Shown: piece by piece, positions 61,125 to 64,000 of the stretch
How the letters are laid out: the number at the start of each line of letters is the position of its first letter
How positions within the stretch are numbered: position 1 is the first letter of the stretch
Notes under the pieces: generated by a model
Told to the model about the DNA's origin: nothing
Database searches by the model: none
What the model saw: the letters and a program-made list of their open reading frames with translations, nothing else
Made by a program: the position numbers and the translations under genes
Assembly (NCBI GenBank): GCA_029891385.1
Contig: CM057228.1
Location: forward strand, 32,448,523-32,512,522
Reading direction: 5' to 3'
Source: Erythroxylum novogranatense
Lineage: Eukaryota; Streptophyta; Magnoliopsida; Malpighiales; Erythroxylaceae
DNA length: 64,000 bases

Positions 61125-63193
61125 TGTTTGGAAAAACGGTAGATTTCAAAACTTTTAAGAAATCATTACTTGCAGCGGAAGCAACAAATCCAAATCAACA
61201 TGCCAATCCATACATGATATGGTATAAGGATAATAAAATATAAACAAGATCGAGTATTATCGACTCTTCGCTATGCCTTTAAATCCTCATTGCATTATCC
61301 TCTCCTTCTTCGTATCCAAATCCTTTGCCTTTGACTCTTTTCCTTTAGCAATCTACTTTCTCCTTGTTGTAGTATCCTCAACCAATTAGATTTACCACCT
61401 GTTCTTCAAGGACAATTAGGTTAACAAAATCCTTTGGTGGGAAAGGAAAAGAAATGTTTGGAGGAGATTTTTTTAGAAGAAGAAGAAGCAAAATTGAAAC
61501 TCTTTCAATTGATATTTTCGATTCTCTCTTTCATGAAAGGAGAGAAGGTGTAAAGAACATGCAAGAACTCTTTCTTGCCTACCAATTTCGTATATGCATG
61601 GATGGAAGGAGAGAGAGGCATCAAATGCATCACTTCTTTCATTAATCACTCATAAAATAGCCAATAAATGAGATTATCTTCATTTATCTTTATGATGGCT
61701 ATTTGAAAAGACCATAACCTAAAATTCAATACCCAATTTCAGTTTTTCCAAGAAGAAAGAAGGAAGATGGCCCATCTAATGTACATCTTTAATCTTTAAT
61801 CTTTAATCTAATGAATGCAAATAGGTTACAAGCCAACATTAAAAGACAACCATTAAACTATTTAATGGTAAGTTCATAACTCCATTTAATGATGATTAAC
61901 CATAATAAAGACCATCTTTATCTAGCATTTTAATGTCAAATGTGTGGTTACACATTTAACCTAGGAATGACCGAAATTGCTATCTTCTTCTTAAAAAAAA
62001 TTGTTTTAATATAATTAATCTAATTAATTACATTAAACCAAAAACCAAGCCCATTACTAAATGTACATTTGGCTTCTTTAATTAGACCAAGCCCAAGTTT
62101 CAATTATGGGCTTCTAATTAACCTCCATTTATATTTCTTACTTAGTTTGATAACCTTCCTTAAAGCCAAGTGGGGAATCTTATTGGACTTTGATAATTCA
62201 AGCTCCAATAAGCCCAGAATTAATTCAATCTCATTGGAATTAATTCTAGCTTATTAACTAAATGTCATTCCACTAAAGACAATTAGTTGAACTCTTGAAT
62301 TATTAAATATTATAAGAATATGTCCAATTGCAAACCCTATTTAGAACCTTATTATAGCCATCCGCACAACAAAGGGTAAAATTACCGTTTTGCCCTTATG
62401 TTGGTTTTTCCTTCTAGATCTCTCATTTTACTTTATATGGTGATTAACACATAATATTTTATCTCAGTGTTAAGACTTGATGGGTAGCTAGTCCATCAAA
62501 CTACTGGCGCCAGTTTAATCACCAAATCTCCTTAAAACATCTAGAAGAGATGATAACACTATAAACTCTTTTTTTGAGTGAATGTTCCCTGATACATGTT
62601 TCAATTAATAATTCCAACATGCAGACACTGGATTCATACTTTGTAAAAATCCATTCCGATCATATCAAGAATTATAATGAAACATATATGAGTTCACCAC
62701 TCATCAAGATTATGGTTCATAATAAGCGAATGCTTAAGTTTTATGTTTTAAGATTAAAGTAACGACCCACTTTATTCTTGAAAATATACTTGATTCCAGA
62801 TTCATTTAATAGTGCCATTATCGATAGTCAACTACTATCATGATATAAAACTCATCATTCCCTTGAAGTAATCTCCTTTATTTATATGGAGATAAATCGC
62901 AAAACTAAAGTCTAAACCATAATCAAGCGACCAACTTGATTATTCAACTGTGAATCAATTAATTCAGATTCTAATAATATACATGTTTCTCATACATCTC
63001 TATGTATATGTATATTACTTACAAAAGAATCTTGGTTCCTTATGACCAGATATATAATGCTCATACAAATAAAACCAAACTCTTTTGTTTTATTAATAAT
63101 AAATATGTTCATTACAAAACTGTAAATGAAGAAGATAAAGTTACATGTAAATACACTTGCTTTCTAGGGCACTATATTTACATAACTCCAACA
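61125..63193 (-). mobile_element. 3' LTR of the third (minus-strand) copia element
   Basis: On the minus strand it starts TGTTGGAGTTATG at 63193, directly after a PPT. The other end lies at about 61125, where LINE ORF1 homology stops and sequence of the form ...GCTTCCGCTGCAAGTAATG (minus strand) marks the usual end of such LTRs. That gives a length of about 2.07 kb. The TG terminus at 61125 is an estimate. Confidence 0.65.
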
Positions 63194-63208
63194 ATCTCCC
63201 ACTTTTCC
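63194..63208 (-). other. Polypurine tract of the third copia element
   Basis: The minus strand reads GGAAAAGTGGGAGAT immediately before the LTR at 63193. Confidence 0.8.
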
Positions 63209-64000
63209 TAAAGCAAGTTTGACATATCCCTCATTCTCATCCCTTCTAGGTGACCCTCAAAGCTCTTTTGAGTCAATGTCTTTGTGAATGGATCAGCAAG
63301 GTTTTGCTCAGTGGGAATCTTTACCACATCCACTTCTCCATGTTGTATTATCTCCCTTATAAGATGATACTTTCACTCAATGTGTTTGGCAGCTTTGTGG
63401 TTCCGAGGTTCTTTAGAATTAGCCACTGCCCCACTATTATCACAATAAAGTGTAATGGCCTTTTCGCCTCTGGAACTACCTCCAAATCATTTAGGAACTT
63501 CCGAGCCGATCGCTTCCTTTCGCTGCTTCACAGCGGCGACATACTCAGCCTCCATAGTCGAATCAGCAATACAAGATTGCTTGACACTCCTCCAAACTAT
63601 GGCTCCACCTCTTAAAGTAAATATAGAACCAGAAGTTGATTTCCTTGAATCAACATCTGATTGAAAATCAGAATTCGTATATCCTGTTGGAATAAGATTA
63701 CTTCCAGAGTAAACAAGCATTAAGTTCTTCGTCCTACAAAGATACTTAAGTATACACTTAACTGCAGTCTAATGTTCCATTCCTGGATTGGACTAAAATC
63801 TGCTTACCAGTCCCACTGCGTAACAGATATCCGGTCTAGTGCGCAGCATTGCATACATCAAACTACCAACTACCGAAGCATATGGAATGTTACACATGCG
63901 TTCAACCTCCTCTTGGGTTTTAGGTGCTTGTTCCTTTGAAAGTTTGATTCCATGTCTAGTAGGAGTAAAACCCCTCTTGGAATCTTGCATGGCAAACTTA
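63209..64000 (-). pseudogene. Third copia element: RT end and RNase H, running off the window
   Basis: The piece 63990-63793 gives KRGFTPTRHGIKLSKEQAP and ASVVGSLMYAMLRTRPDICYAVGLVSRF, the RT/RNase H connection. The piece 63720-63487 gives GYTNSDFQSDVDSRKSTSGS and STMEAEYVAA, the RNase H block with its catalytic acidic residues. The last part, down to 63209, gives the ADPFTK-like end in degraded form. A frame break and stops separate the pieces. The upstream pol and gag lie outside the window, so overall integrity cannot be judged. Confidence 0.85.

Noticed and set aside
1..64000. tRNA and rRNA genes
   Set aside because: I looked for T-loop words and conserved rRNA stretches on both strands and saw none that folds convincingly. 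A tRNAscan run would settle this.

Overview
The window looks like AT-rich nuclear DNA from a eudicot plant. The evidence is spliceosomal introns inside transposon genes, a CACTA DNA transposon with plant-type TNP2 and Ptta/En-Spm genes, plant Ty1/copia elements, and one clear single-copy plant gene, an intronless PYR/PYL abscisic-acid receptor. I cannot name the species. No bacterial-type operons, CRISPR arrays, rRNA genes or tRNA genes were recognised. All gene calls were made by eye, from motif knowledge and hand-traced splice sites.

Layout. 1-5.3 kb: a possible transposon-protein tail, then a decayed LINE split by a solo LTR (2549-4003, TSD GTCGG/GTCGA). 5.3-9.5 kb: non-coding. 9.5-14.1 kb: minus-strand remnant of a Sirevirus-type copia element (LTR, PPT, envelope-like ORF, RT/RNase H). 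14.8-17.5 kb: a 2.7-kb solo LTR with a perfect TGATG TSD. 18.9-22.8 kb: an old direct duplication with a period of about 2.15 kb. 22.84-23.24 kb: a decayed duplicate of the promoter, 5'UTR and first codons of the ABA receptor gene that lies 13.8 kb downstream.

24988-35210 is a complete 10.2-kb CACTA transposon (TGA TSD, 16-bp TIRs, dense CCGACGG/CCGTCGG subterminal arrays). On its minus strand it carries a four-exon TNP2-type transposase gene, a five-exon Ptta/En-Spm accessory gene and, between them, a captured piece of a host gene that reads as the N-terminus and BRC-repeat region of plant BRCA2. 36973-37608 is the intact ABA receptor gene. 38.7-39.5 kb is an extreme TTAATTAA-rich tract.

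41248-50131 is a young-looking Ty1/copia element with two 1.74-kb, nearly identical LTRs but a broken gag-pol. 52.7-59.4 kb is an older minus-strand copia element split by a 1.43-kb solo LTR (TATCC TSD). 60.3-61.1 kb is a LINE ORF1 remnant, cut into by the 3' end of a third minus-strand copia element that runs off the right edge.

How it fits together: the region is a nest of transposons around one functional host gene. The most interesting items are the BRCA2 capture inside the CACTA element, the pseudogenised 5' duplicate of the ABA receptor, and the mismatch between near-identical LTRs and a broken coding region in the young copia element.
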